Origin: Actinomadura latina NBRC 106108 | GTDB lineage: Bacteria; Actinomycetota; Actinomycetes; Streptosporangiales; Streptosporangiaceae | Direction of reading: 5' to 3' | Assembly (NCBI RefSeq): GCF_001552195.1 | Contig: NZ_BCQS01000028.1 | Location: 52,682-116,681, forward strand | Length of the DNA: 64,000 nt | Shown: in pieces, positions 33,814-41,088 of the stretch | Layout of the letters: every line of letters starts with the position of its first letter | Numbering within the stretch: the first letter of the stretch is position 1 | Translations under genes and position numbers: made by a program | The notes under the pieces: model-generated | What the model was told of the DNA's origin: nothing | Seen by the model: only the letters and a program-made list of their open reading frames with translations | The model's database searches: none

Positions 33814-34838
33814 TGGGCCATTCCTTCGGTGGTCACGAGGTCGTGGGCGGGCGCGAAGAACGCCTCCGCGTTGCCTCCGAGCAGCCGGGCCCGGTCGGCG
33901 TCGTCCAGCCCGGGGCAGGCCCGGATCGTCGCGCCCGGCTCCATCTCGCCGAGCGGGAACGGGTAGTCGGTGCCGAGCATGACGCGCTCGGGGCCCATCA
34001 CGTCCACGAGCAGCCGCAGGGCGCGCGGGTCGAACACGGCGGAGTCGACGTGGAATCGGTCGGTGTACTCCGACGGCGGGCGCGGCGAGTCGGCGCGGAC
34101 GATGTCGCGGCGGTGCCAGGCGTTGTCGGCCCGTCCGAGCAGGAACGCGAAGCTGCCGCCGCCGTGGCAGAAGCACAGCCGCAGCGACGCCGGGATGCGC
34201 TCGAACGCGCCGGACAGCATCAGCCCGAGGATGCTCAGCTGCGTCTCGGCGGGCATCCCGGACAGCCACGGCAGCATGTGGCCGCGCATCCGGTCGGCGC
34301 CGAGCATGTCCCACGGGTGCGCCAGCACGGGCAGGCCGAGCGTCGCGCAGTGCGCGAGGAACGCGGTGATGCCGTCGTCGTGGAGGTTGCGGTCGCCGAC
34401 GTGGTTGCCGATGTGGACGCCGCGGTGCCCGGCCGCCTTCGCGCGCGTCGCCACCTGGCAGGCGAGCGCCGGGTCCTGCAGCGGGACCTGGCAGAGCGGC
34501 AGGAGCCGGTCGGGGGCGTACGCGCAGAAGGCGAGGATGCGCTCGTTGACGAGGTCGCACCAGTCGGCGGCGCGGGACGGCTCGGCCGTGTACCCGAACA
34601 TGAGCGGGGTGGACGAGACGGCCTGGGCGTCCACGCCCGCCGCGTCCATGTCGGCGACGCGGCGCGCGGGGTCCCAGAGCGCCTCGCCGACCGGCCGGTA
34701 CTCGTCGCCGCCGCACATCATCATGCCGGTACCGCCGCCGTCGACGCGGAGCCAGGGCTGGCCCTCGTCGGCGAGGACGCGGCCCTCGGCGCGGCCGAGC
34801 CGCGGGAAGACGTGGGCGTGGACGTCGATGACGGTCAT
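33810..34838 (-). CDS. nbaD: 2-amino-3-carboxymuconate-6-semialdehyde decarboxylase
   Basis: Metal-dependent amidohydrolase-fold decarboxylase of 342 residues that converts ACMS to 2-aminomuconate semialdehyde, diverting it from quinolinate formation. The metal ligands of the family can be placed: H7 and H9 (DVHAHVF), H174 (VLAHPWDMLG), H225 (FCHGGGSF) and D291 (MLGTDYPFPLG). The gene lies between the 3-hydroxyanthranilate dioxygenase gene (1-base gap) and kynU (4-base overlap), which fixes the assignment within the family. Confidence 0.93.
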   Translation of the reverse strand: MTVIDVHAHVFPRLGRAEGRVLADEGQPWLRVDGGGTGMMMCGGDEYRPVGEALWDPARRVADMDAAGVDAQAVSSTPLMFGYTAEPSRAADWCDLVNERILAFCAYAPDRLLPLCQVPLQDPALACQVATRAKAAGHRGVHIGNHVGDRNLHDDGITAFLAHCATLGLPVLAHPWDMLGADRMRGHMLPWLSGMPAETQLSILGLMLSGAFERIPASLRLCFCHGGGSFAFLLGRADNAWHRRDIVRADSPRPPSEYTDRFHVDSAVFDPRALRLLVDVMGPERVMLGTDYPFPLGEMEPGATIRACPGLDDADRARLLGGNAEAFFAPAHDLVTTEGMAQ

Positions 34839-34839
34839 G

Positions 34840-35412
34840 TCAGACCCGCGGCGCGGTGGTCGGGGTCATGGTCCGCGGCCACGTCCGGCCCGGGTGGACG
34901 GCACCGCAGTTCGGGCACTTGCGGTCGCCGCCGTAGAACCGCTCGAAGGCGGGCGGCAGGTCGTCCACGATCGAGCGGACCTGCAGCTCGGCGCGGTGGA
35001 CGAGGTGGTGGCACTCGGTGCAGTACCACTCGAACGCCTCCTTGAGCCCCTCCGGCCGCGGGACCTCCACGACGAGGCCGATCGACCCGGCCTCGGGCCG
35101 CTGCGGCGAGTGCCGGACGTGCGGCGGCAGCAGGAAGACGTCGCCCTCGTTGATCTGCACGTCGGCCGGCGGGCGGCCCTCCTCCTCCATGACGCGCAGC
35201 ACCATGTTGCCCTTGAGCTGGTAGAAGAACTCCTCGATCGGGTCGTCGTGGAAGTCGGTGCGCTGGTTCGGGCCGCCGACGACCATGATGATCAGCCCGG
35301 CCTCGTCGAACACCTGGACGTTGCCGACCGGCGGCTTCAGCAGGTCGCGGTGCTCGTCGATCCAGGCCTCGAAGTTGAACGGCCGTCCGTACGACAGCTG
35401 CGGGAGGGTCAT
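34840..35412 (-). CDS. nbaC: 3-hydroxyanthranilate 3,4-dioxygenase
   Basis: Cupin iron enzyme of 190 residues that opens 3-hydroxyanthranilate to ACMS. Iron ligands H55 and E61 (RTDFHDDPIEEFFYQ) and H98 (LLPPHVRHSP) are visible. The C-terminal part has two C-x2-C pairs (CTECHH and CPNCG), the rubredoxin-like second metal site of bacterial enzymes. The ATG at 35410-35412 overlaps the stop of the RidA-type gene (ATGA). Product goes to the decarboxylase encoded next. Confidence 0.96.
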   Translation of the reverse strand: MTLPQLSYGRPFNFEAWIDEHRDLLKPPVGNVQVFDEAGLIIMVVGGPNQRTDFHDDPIEEFFYQLKGNMVLRVMEEEGRPPADVQINEGDVFLLPPHVRHSPQRPEAGSIGLVVEVPRPEGLKEAFEWYCTECHHLVHRAELQVRSIVDDLPPAFERFYGGDRKCPNCGAVHPGRTWPRTMTPTTAPRV

Positions 35413-35846
35413 GCTCCGGCCTCCTTGCCGTTGCGGGGAATGTGGGCGACGCACGAGATCTCGATGAGCAGGTGCGGGTGCGGGAGCTGGTGGACGGCGA
35501 CGGTCGTGCGGGCCGGCCCGGTCTCGTCGAAGTACTCGCCGTAGACCTCGTTGTAGCCGCCGAAGTCGTTCATGCTCACCAGGTAGGCGGTGATGTTCAC
35601 GAGGTCGCGCAGGTCTCCGCCGGCGGCCCCGAGCAGGTCGCGGACGTTCTCGATGACGGCGCGGGTCTGCGCGCGGATGTCGAGGTCGGTGACGCCCATC
35701 GGGTCGGCGCTCGCCCCGACGAACGTCCCGTCGGGGCGGCGCGAGCTCGTCCCGGACACGAACACGAAGTCGCCCGCCCGCTTGACGTGCGGGAACCGTC
35801 CTCGCGGCTTGGCCTTGCCGTCCACGAGGAACGCGTCGCCCATCAT
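35409..35846 (-). CDS. nbaF: RidA family protein, probable 2-aminomuconate deaminase
   Basis: A 145-residue YjgF/RidA-fold protein. Within this operon it most likely hydrolyses 2-aminomuconate to 2-oxo-3-hexenedioate (4-oxalocrotonate) and ammonia, as the Pseudomonas nitrobenzoate-pathway deaminase does. AGDFVFVSGTSS, VENVRDLL-like IENVRDLLGAAGGD and the RidA C-terminal IEISCVAHIP are seen. Two ATG codons stand in tandem at 35841-35846; GGAGGTGA lies just upstream. It overlaps both neighbours by 4 bases. Confidence 0.87.
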   Translation of the reverse strand: MMGDAFLVDGKAKPRGRFPHVKRAGDFVFVSGTSSRRPDGTFVGASADPMGVTDLDIRAQTRAVIENVRDLLGAAGGDLRDLVNITAYLVSMNDFGGYNEVYGEYFDETGPARTTVAVHQLPHPHLLIEISCVAHIPRNGKEAGA

Positions 35847-36586
35847 GTCGTCACCTCCACGCTGCCGAGGCCGGCGCCGGTGACGCGGACGTGCGCGTCC
35901 CCCGGCAGCGGGACGGCGGCCGTCGCGGCGCCGGCGAGGACGACCCAGCCGGGTTCGAGCGCGATCCCGGCGGCGAGCGCGAGGCGCGCGGCCGCGCGCA
36001 GCGACCGCGCCGGGTCGCCGAGGATCGCGGCGGACGAGCCCGCCTGCACGGGCCGCCCGTCGATCTCCATCAGCAGCCCGGCGTTCGACAGGTCGCGCGG
36101 CGGATGCCAGGCCCCGTACCCGAACCGCGCCGCGGACGCGTTGTCGGCGATGACGTCGGGGAGGGTGAACTTGAAGTCCTCGTAGCGGGAGTCGAGCACC
36201 TCGAACCCGACCGCGACGCCGGCCACGGCCGACTCGACCTCCGCGGCCGAGCGGACCTCCCGTCCGATCAGGTAGGCGATCTCGGGCTCGATGCGCGGGT
36301 GGATGAGGCGCGAGACGTCCACGGAGGCCCCGGCGAGCATCCCGTCGGTGAGCAGGCCCCAGATGACGTCGTCCACGCCCATCTGCACCATCTTGGCGCG
36401 GCTGGTGAACCCCATCTTCACCCCGGCGAGGCGTTCGCCCCTCCGGCGGCGGCGCTCGATCCCGGCCCGCTGGACCGCGTAGGCGGCGGGCACGTCGAAG
36501 GGCGTCTTCCCGGTCAGCTTCGGGATCGCCCGGACGTTGCGGGCGGCGTCGTCCAGCGTCGCCGCCAGAGCGTGCACGTCCACCAT
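35843..36586 (-). CDS. nbaG: 2-oxo-3-hexenedioate decarboxylase (4-oxalocrotonate decarboxylase)
   Basis: Member of the fumarylacetoacetase-like hydratase/decarboxylase family, 247 residues. It should convert 2-oxo-3-hexenedioate to 2-hydroxypenta-2,4-dienoate and CO2. Seen are GVKMGFTSRAKMVQMGV, the metal-binding HPRIEPEIAYL with E-x-E, and FKFTLPDVIADNASA. It is a paralogue of the next upstream gene; I assigned decarboxylase here because its GVKMGFTS and YEDFKFTLPDVIADN blocks fit DmpH/XylI better. The two could be swapped. Confidence 0.85.
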   Translation of the reverse strand: MVDVHALAATLDDAARNVRAIPKLTGKTPFDVPAAYAVQRAGIERRRRRGERLAGVKMGFTSRAKMVQMGVDDVIWGLLTDGMLAGASVDVSRLIHPRIEPEIAYLIGREVRSAAEVESAVAGVAVGFEVLDSRYEDFKFTLPDVIADNASAARFGYGAWHPPRDLSNAGLLMEIDGRPVQAGSSAAILGDPARSLRAAARLALAAGIALEPGWVVLAGAATAAVPLPGDAHVRVTGAGLGSVEVTT

Positions 36587-37386
36587 CAGGACTCCTCCCT
36601 GCCCGGCTCGACGCGGCCGAACGCGACGCGGACGTCGCCGAGCCCGTCGATGCGGGCCTCGAACACGTCACCGGGCGCGGCCGGGACGACCGGGCCGAGC
36701 GCGCCGGTCAGCACGGTGTCGCCGGCGCGGAGCGGGCGGCCGACGCGGACCAGCGTGTCGGCGAGCCACAGCGCCGCGTTCAGCGGGTGCCCGAGGCAGG
36801 CCGCGCCGTTGCCGGTGGAGACCTGCTGGCCGCGCCGCTCCATGACCATGCCGCAGAGGCGCAGGTCCGCGTCCTTGAGCGGGACCGGGCGGTTGCCGAG
36901 CGCGTACATGCCGGACGAGGCGTTGTCGGCGACGGTGTCGGCGAGCGTGATGTCCCAGTCGCGGACGCGGCTGCCGACCACCTCGATCGCGGGCAGCGCG
37001 AACGCGGTCGCGCGGATGACGTCGGCGGCGGTGTGCCGCTCGTGGGTCAGATCGTGTTCGAGGACGAGCGCGACCTCGGCCTCGGCGCGCGGCTGCAGGA
37101 CGGCCCCGGCGGGGATCTCGTCGCCGTCCGGGACGGCCATGTCGGCGAACAGCATCCCGAAGTCGGGGCTGTCGACGCCGATCTGCCGCTGGACCGCCCT
37201 GGAGGTCAGGCCGATCTTGCGTCCGGCGAGCCGGCGGCCCTCGCCGAGCCACCGCTCGGTGACCCTGTCCTGGACGGCGTAGGCGTCGTCCGCCGTCGTG
37301 ATGAGATCGCGGACGGGCGCGCACGGCGCGCCGCTCGCGTAGGCGCCGAGGAGCCGCTCGGCCGCCGCGTCGATGTTGGTTGTCAC
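36586..37386 (-). CDS. nbaH: 2-oxopent-4-enoate (2-hydroxypentadienoate) hydratase
   Basis: Same family as the gene below, 266 residues. It should add water to 2-hydroxypenta-2,4-dienoate to give 4-hydroxy-2-oxovalerate. Seen are GRKIGLTSRAVQRQIGVDSPDFG, shown here in part as GRKIGLTSRAVQRQIGV, the metal site LQPRAEAEVALVLEHDL, and STGNGAACLGHPLNA. In vitro the hydratase and decarboxylase of this pathway form a complex, which fits their adjacency. GTG 37384-37386 is the start; the stop shares one base with the next ATG. No aldolase or acylating aldehyde dehydrogenase gene follows in the window. Confidence 0.86.
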   Translation of the reverse strand: MTTNIDAAAERLLGAYASGAPCAPVRDLITTADDAYAVQDRVTERWLGEGRRLAGRKIGLTSRAVQRQIGVDSPDFGMLFADMAVPDGDEIPAGAVLQPRAEAEVALVLEHDLTHERHTAADVIRATAFALPAIEVVGSRVRDWDITLADTVADNASSGMYALGNRPVPLKDADLRLCGMVMERRGQQVSTGNGAACLGHPLNAALWLADTLVRVGRPLRAGDTVLTGALGPVVPAAPGDVFEARIDGLGDVRVAFGRVEPGREES

Positions 37387-37397
37387 TGGGCTCGCTC

Positions 37398-38834
37398 TCA
37401 GATCTGGATGCAGACGTTGACGGGTTCGGAGAAGAAGTCCAAGGAGTACTCTCCCCCTTCCCTCCCGATCCCGGACGCCTTCACACCCCCGAACGGGGTG
37501 CGCAGGTCGCGCAGGTTCCAGCAGTTCACCCAGACGATGCCCGTCTCGATGCGCGGCGCCACCCGGTGGGCCCGCGACAGGTTCGCAGTCCAGAGCGTGG
37601 AGGCGAGGCCGTAGGGGCTGTCGTTGGCGAGCGCCAGGGCCTCGTCCTCGGTGTCGAACGGCGCGATGTGGCAGACGGGCCCGAAGATCTCCTCCCGGAC
37701 CGTGCGGGCCGTCTCGGGGAGGCCGGTGAGGACGGTGGGCTCGACGTGGAAGCCGCCGTCCCTCGCGTCGCCGAAGGTCGGGGCGCCGCCGCCGGCGACG
37801 ACCGTGGCGCCTTCCTCTTCGGCGAGCCGGTAGTAGGAGAGCACCTTGTCGCGATGCTCCGCCGAGATCATCGGACCGTAGCCGTCGAGTTCCTTCGCCC
37901 GCGCGGCGAGTTTCCCGACGAACTCGTCGAAGACGGGCCACTCCACGTAGACGCGCTCGGTGCAGAGGCAGATCTGGCCGGAGTGGGTGAAGGACGAGCG
38001 GACCGTCCCGTCCACGGCGGCGTCGAGATCGGCGTCGGCGAAGACCAGCGCGGGGTTCTTGCCGCCGAGCTCGAACGAGACCGGCGTGACGTGGTCGGCG
38101 GCGTTGCGCATGATCGCGGCACCGGTCGCGGACTCGCCGGTGAACGCGATCGCGTCCACGCCCTCGTGCCCGGTGAGGAACTCGCCCGCCGCGCCCGCGC
38201 CGTGCCCGTGCAGCAGGTTGAACACGCCGTCCGGCAGGCCGGCCTCGTCGATGACCTGGGCGAGGAGCGTCGCGGTGGACGGCGTCTCCTCCGACGGCTT
38301 GAAGGCGACCGTGTTGCCGCAAGCGAGCGCCGGGGCGATCTTCCAGGTCGACAGCAGCAGCGGGAGATTCCACGGCGAGACGATCGCCACCACGCCGAGC
38401 GGGCGGCGCACCGTGTAGTTGAGGGCCTGCCCGGTCCCCGCGCTCCATCCCGGGACCTGTGTCGTGTAGGCCCGCTCGGGACGTCCGTACAGCAGGTCGG
38501 CGTACGCGCGGAAGTTGCCGGCCGCGCGCGGGACGTCGACGGTCTCGGCGAACGCCCGGGGCCTCCCGGTGTCGGCGATCTCGGCCGCGACGAACTCCTC
38601 GAACCGCGCCTGGATGCCGTCCGCGACACGCCTCAGCGCGGCGGCGCGCTCTTCGGCGCCCATCGAGCCCCAAGGGCCCTTGAGCGCGGCCCGCGCCGCC
38701 GCCACGGCATCGTCCACGACCTCCCGTGTGGCCTCGGGGACGGTGCCCAGCTCGGTGCCGTCCACGGGATCGATCAGCGGGAACCCCTGCCCGTCCGCGC
38801 GGAAGACGCCGCCGACGTAGTGCTGAGCCTTCAT
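37398..38834 (-). CDS. nbaE: 2-aminomuconate 6-semialdehyde dehydrogenase
   Basis: NAD-dependent aldehyde dehydrogenase of 478 residues. SPWNLPLLLSTWKIAPALACGN, given in part as SPWNLPLLLSTWKIAPA, FTGESATGAAI, the general base E in SFELGGKNPALV and the nucleophile C in THSGQICLCTERVYV match the hydroxymuconic/aminomuconic semialdehyde class. It is the first gene of the minus-strand operon and divergent from the LysR gene. The promoter region contains ATACC-N13-GCTAT and two copies of GAGCTATG 32 bp apart. Confidence 0.93.
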   Translation of the reverse strand: MKAQHYVGGVFRADGQGFPLIDPVDGTELGTVPEATREVVDDAVAAARAALKGPWGSMGAEERAAALRRVADGIQARFEEFVAAEIADTGRPRAFAETVDVPRAAGNFRAYADLLYGRPERAYTTQVPGWSAGTGQALNYTVRRPLGVVAIVSPWNLPLLLSTWKIAPALACGNTVAFKPSEETPSTATLLAQVIDEAGLPDGVFNLLHGHGAGAAGEFLTGHEGVDAIAFTGESATGAAIMRNAADHVTPVSFELGGKNPALVFADADLDAAVDGTVRSSFTHSGQICLCTERVYVEWPVFDEFVGKLAARAKELDGYGPMISAEHRDKVLSYYRLAEEEGATVVAGGGAPTFGDARDGGFHVEPTVLTGLPETARTVREEIFGPVCHIAPFDTEDEALALANDSPYGLASTLWTANLSRAHRVAPRIETGIVWVNCWNLRDLRTPFGGVKASGIGREGGEYSLDFFSEPVNVCIQI

Positions 38835-38854
38835 GCCTCGATCCTGTGCCCCGC

Positions 38855-38894
38855 GAGCTATGCCTGGCAAATACCAATCGACCATGGAGCTATG
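38855..38894. repeat. Direct repeat GAGCTATG x2 in the LysR/ALDH promoter region
   Basis: GAGCTATG occurs at 38855-38862 and 38887-38894, 32 bp apart (three helical turns), between the divergent LysR and aldehyde dehydrogenase genes. The second copy contributes GCTAT to the bipartite element at 38868-38893. Confidence 0.55.
38868..38893. promoter_or_regulatory. Candidate LysR-type operator CAAATACC-N13-GCTAT (copy 1)
   Basis: The partly dyadic element ATACC-N13-GCTAT starts 34 bases upstream of the aldehyde dehydrogenase ATG. The same sequence, with the same 13-base spacer and nearly the same distance to the start codon, is found upstream of the arylformamidase gene (40737-40762). It is the best candidate site for the LysR protein encoded at 38919. 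Confidence 0.65.
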
Positions 38895-38918
38895 ACGGCC
38901 CCGTGATAGTAAGGCGGC

Positions 38919-39845
38919 ATGCGCGCCATCGACCTGCTCAACGGACGGCTGAAGCTCCGGCACCTGGTCCTCGTCGTCGCCATCGCCGACCACGGCAGCG
39001 TCCTGCGCGCCGCCGAGCACCTCCATCTGGCGCAGCCCGCCGTCACCCGCAGCCTGCGCGAGGTGGAGAACGTCCTCGGCGTCGACCTGTTCATCCGCGG
39101 CCCGCGCGGCGTCACACCGACCCTGTTCGGGGACGCGTTCATCGAGCACGCCCGCGCCGTCCTGGCCGAACTGCGCCGCGCCGGCGAACGCATCACGGGC
39201 CTGGCGGACGGCGACGTCGGCACGGTCACCATCGGCACGCTCCTGGCCGGCTCCAACGTCCTGCTCCCCCGCGCGATCGCCGCGCTGAAGAAGGACCGCC
39301 CCGGCATCACGGTGATCGTCCAGGAGGCCACCTTCGACGCGCAGGTCCCCCGCCTCCTGGACGGCGAGATCGACCTGATCCTCGGCCGCCTCAACCCGAT
39401 CGGCGACCTGCGCGGCCTCCGCCAGCTCACCCTCTACGGCGAACCCGTCCTCCTGGTCGCCCGCCACGGCCATCCGGCCCGATCCGTCCCGGACCTCGGC
39501 CTGGCCGACCTCCTGGCCTACCCGTGGGTGCTCCCCCTGGAGCAGACGGCCCTGCGCACGGAACTGGAGCAGGTCTTCCGCGCTTCGGGCCTCACGCTCC
39601 CCGGCAACCTGGTCGAGTGCACCTCGGTCCTGACCGTCCGGACCCTCGTCCGCGACACTGACATGATCGCCGCACTCCCCGAACTGGTCGCCCGCACCGA
39701 CGCCGACATGGCGCCGCTGCCGATACCGCTGGAGACCGTCCGCCGCCAGGTCGGTGTGACACTCCCGGCGCACCGCACCCCGACGCCCTCGGCCCGCCTG
39801 ATGCTCGACCATCTCCAGCACGAGGCGGCCGCGCTCACGGCCTGA
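38919..39845 (+). CDS. LysR family transcriptional regulator of the kynurenine cluster
   Basis: A 308-residue regulator. The winged helix is LRHLVLVVAIADHGSVLRAA followed by HLAQPAVTRSLREVENVLGV; the start MRAIDLLNGRLKLRHL and the effector domain resemble the GbpR/PcaQ branch. It is divergent from the catabolic operon, the usual arrangement for a LysR activator, and converges with (overlaps by 11 bases) the arylformamidase gene. The effector is probably a pathway intermediate; which one cannot be said from sequence. Confidence 0.92.
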   Translation: MRAIDLLNGRLKLRHLVLVVAIADHGSVLRAAEHLHLAQPAVTRSLREVENVLGVDLFIRGPRGVTPTLFGDAFIEHARAVLAELRRAGERITGLADGDVGTVTIGTLLAGSNVLLPRAIAALKKDRPGITVIVQEATFDAQVPRLLDGEIDLILGRLNPIGDLRGLRQLTLYGEPVLLVARHGHPARSVPDLGLADLLAYPWVLPLEQTALRTELEQVFRASGLTLPGNLVECTSVLTVRTLVRDTDMIAALPELVARTDADMAPLPIPLETVRRQVGVTLPAHRTPTPSARLMLDHLQHEAAALTA

Positions 39846-40704
39846 TCAACCCGGTCAGCGCCTTGCCGATCACCGACCCGGCATCGCCCAGATCGAGGAC
39901 GACGTCGAAGTGGTCCCGGTCGGGCACGATCATCAACTCGGCGCCGTCCCACATCGGCTGGAACATCCGCGACTGGGTCACGAACCCGTCGCCATCGTTC
40001 TCCGCGACCACCAGGACCACCGGACACTTGTGCTCGGCCGGCAGCAAGGCGGGGCTCAACGCCGCCGCCCGCTCCAGATCCAGCTTCACGTAATCGTTCA
40101 CATAGATACGAGTGACCGGCCGGATGTCGAACAGCCCGCTGATCGGCATCGCGGCCTTGACGGCGTCCTCCGGAACCCCGAACTCGTCCTGCCACCCGCC
40201 GACGATCGTCATCGCGGCCAGATGCCCGCCCGCCGAACTGCCGCCGACCACGATGCGCTCGGGATCGAGCCCGTACTCGCGCCCATGCCGGTGAATCCAC
40301 GCGATCGAGGCCCGCGCCTGCCGGACGATCTCCTCCAGCGTCGCCTTCGGCGCGAGGGTGTAGTCGGGCACCACAGTGGCGATGCCCTGCTCATGGAGAG
40401 CCCGCGCCATGAACGACGACTCTTCCTTCGACAACGCGAACCAGTAGCCGCCGTGAAAGAAGACGAACACGGGCCTGAGCCCATGTTCGTCCACTCCCCA
40501 GACGTCCAGCCGCTCGCCGCTCACGTCGTCGAAGACGACCCCGCGATGCCCCGGCAGCCCTTCGACGGCCCGCGCGGACTCCTCCCGGTACCGGGCCAGG
40601 TACCGGTCAAGAAGTTCATGCCCGGCCTTCCGCCGCACGTTGTAGGCGACGTCCAGCTCTTCATCGCTCAGCCCGCTGCCCGGCCACTCGTCCACATCGC
40701 TCAC
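39835..40704 (-). CDS. Arylformamidase (kynurenine formamidase), alpha/beta-hydrolase type
   Basis: Alpha/beta hydrolase of 289 residues. The oxyanion-hole motif HGGYW at 84-88 and the nucleophile S157 in VVGGSSAGGHLAA follow the esterase-like kynurenine formamidases; LAPKATLEEIVRQARASIAW is also typical of that group. The histidine in PDRDHFDVV would complete the triad. It should hydrolyse N-formylkynurenine to kynurenine, the step before kynureninase. The promoter carries the same bipartite motif as the kynureninase operon, which supports a common regulon. A general esterase remains possible. Confidence 0.82.
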   Translation of the reverse strand: MSDVDEWPGSGLSDEELDVAYNVRRKAGHELLDRYLARYREESARAVEGLPGHRGVVFDDVSGERLDVWGVDEHGLRPVFVFFHGGYWFALSKEESSFMARALHEQGIATVVPDYTLAPKATLEEIVRQARASIAWIHRHGREYGLDPERIVVGGSSAGGHLAAMTIVGGWQDEFGVPEDAVKAAMPISGLFDIRPVTRIYVNDYVKLDLERAAALSPALLPAEHKCPVVLVVAENDGDGFVTQSRMFQPMWDGAELMIVPDRDHFDVVLDLGDAGSVIGKALTGLIRP

Positions 40705-40736
40705 GCCCTCACCCTCCCCCGCCCCGCGCCGCCGGA

Positions 40737-40762
40737 CAAATACCGATTCCCCCGGCGGCTAT
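40737..40762. promoter_or_regulatory. Candidate LysR-type operator CAAATACC-N13-GCTAT (copy 2)
   Basis: Starts 33 bases upstream of the arylformamidase ATG. Compared with copy 1 at 38868, the flank CAAATACC, the 13-base spacing and the GCTAT half are all kept, while the spacer itself differs. This argues for a protein-binding site rather than shared descent. Confidence 0.62.
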
Positions 40763-40772
40763 CACCACTCTG

Positions 40773-41012
40773 CTATCCGCTCGCCACCTCGAACCACACG
40801 GAGACCCCGTCCTTGCCGTCGACGATCCCCCACCGGTCGGCGAGCCCGTCCACGATCATGAGTCCCCGCCCGGACTCGCTCAGCCCGTCCCGCTGAGGCG
40901 GCACGATCGGCCGTCCCCGCGCACCGCCCTCGTCCCGAACCTCCACGCGCAGCCGCGCGGCCGAGACCAGCACGCACACCCGCACCCCGCCTCCCGGCAG
41001 CCCGCTGTCGGT
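40773..41012 (-). CDS. ATP-binding (HATPase_c_2, RsbW-like) protein, 3' exon
   Basis: The C-terminal 79 residues of a small anti-sigma-factor-like ATPase. The G1 box appears as VRDEGGARGRP and the G2 region as SESGRGLMIVDGLADRWG, which is common in the many small ATPases encoded beside XRE-DUF397 genes in actinomycetes. It has no start codon of its own. It begins with ACC GAC AGC (Thr-Asp-Ser), directly after the 3' end of a group II intron. The 5' exon lies at 43527-43694; joined, they give one 135-residue frame. Confidence 0.85.
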   Translation of the reverse strand, partial: TDSGLPGGGVRVCVLVSAARLRVEVRDEGGARGRPIVPPQRDGLSESGRGLMIVDGLADRWGIVDGKDGVSVWFEVASG

Positions 41013-41088
41013 GTCGGGTAGCCCCGGCGCATTTCTGCGCCGGGGCCCCCTCAGAACCGGACGTGCCAGTTGTCCCGGCATCCGGCTC
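41013..41088 (-). ncRNA. Group II intron domains V and VI
   Basis: Domain V is read on the minus strand at 41054-41088: GAGCCGGATGCCGGG, then ACAACTGGCACGTCCGGTTC, folding as the conserved 34-35-nt hairpin. Domain VI follows (41013-41050) with CCCCGGCGCA and TGCGCCGGGG around a short AGAAA loop, and the intron ends in CCCGAC, matching the AY 3' end. The stop codon of the intron protein overlaps the first bases of domain V. Confidence 0.9.

Noticed and set aside
36586..37386. Fumarylacetoacetase of tyrosine catabolism
   Set aside because: Family is shared, but the operon context and the hydratase-type motifs point to meta-cleavage hydratase.
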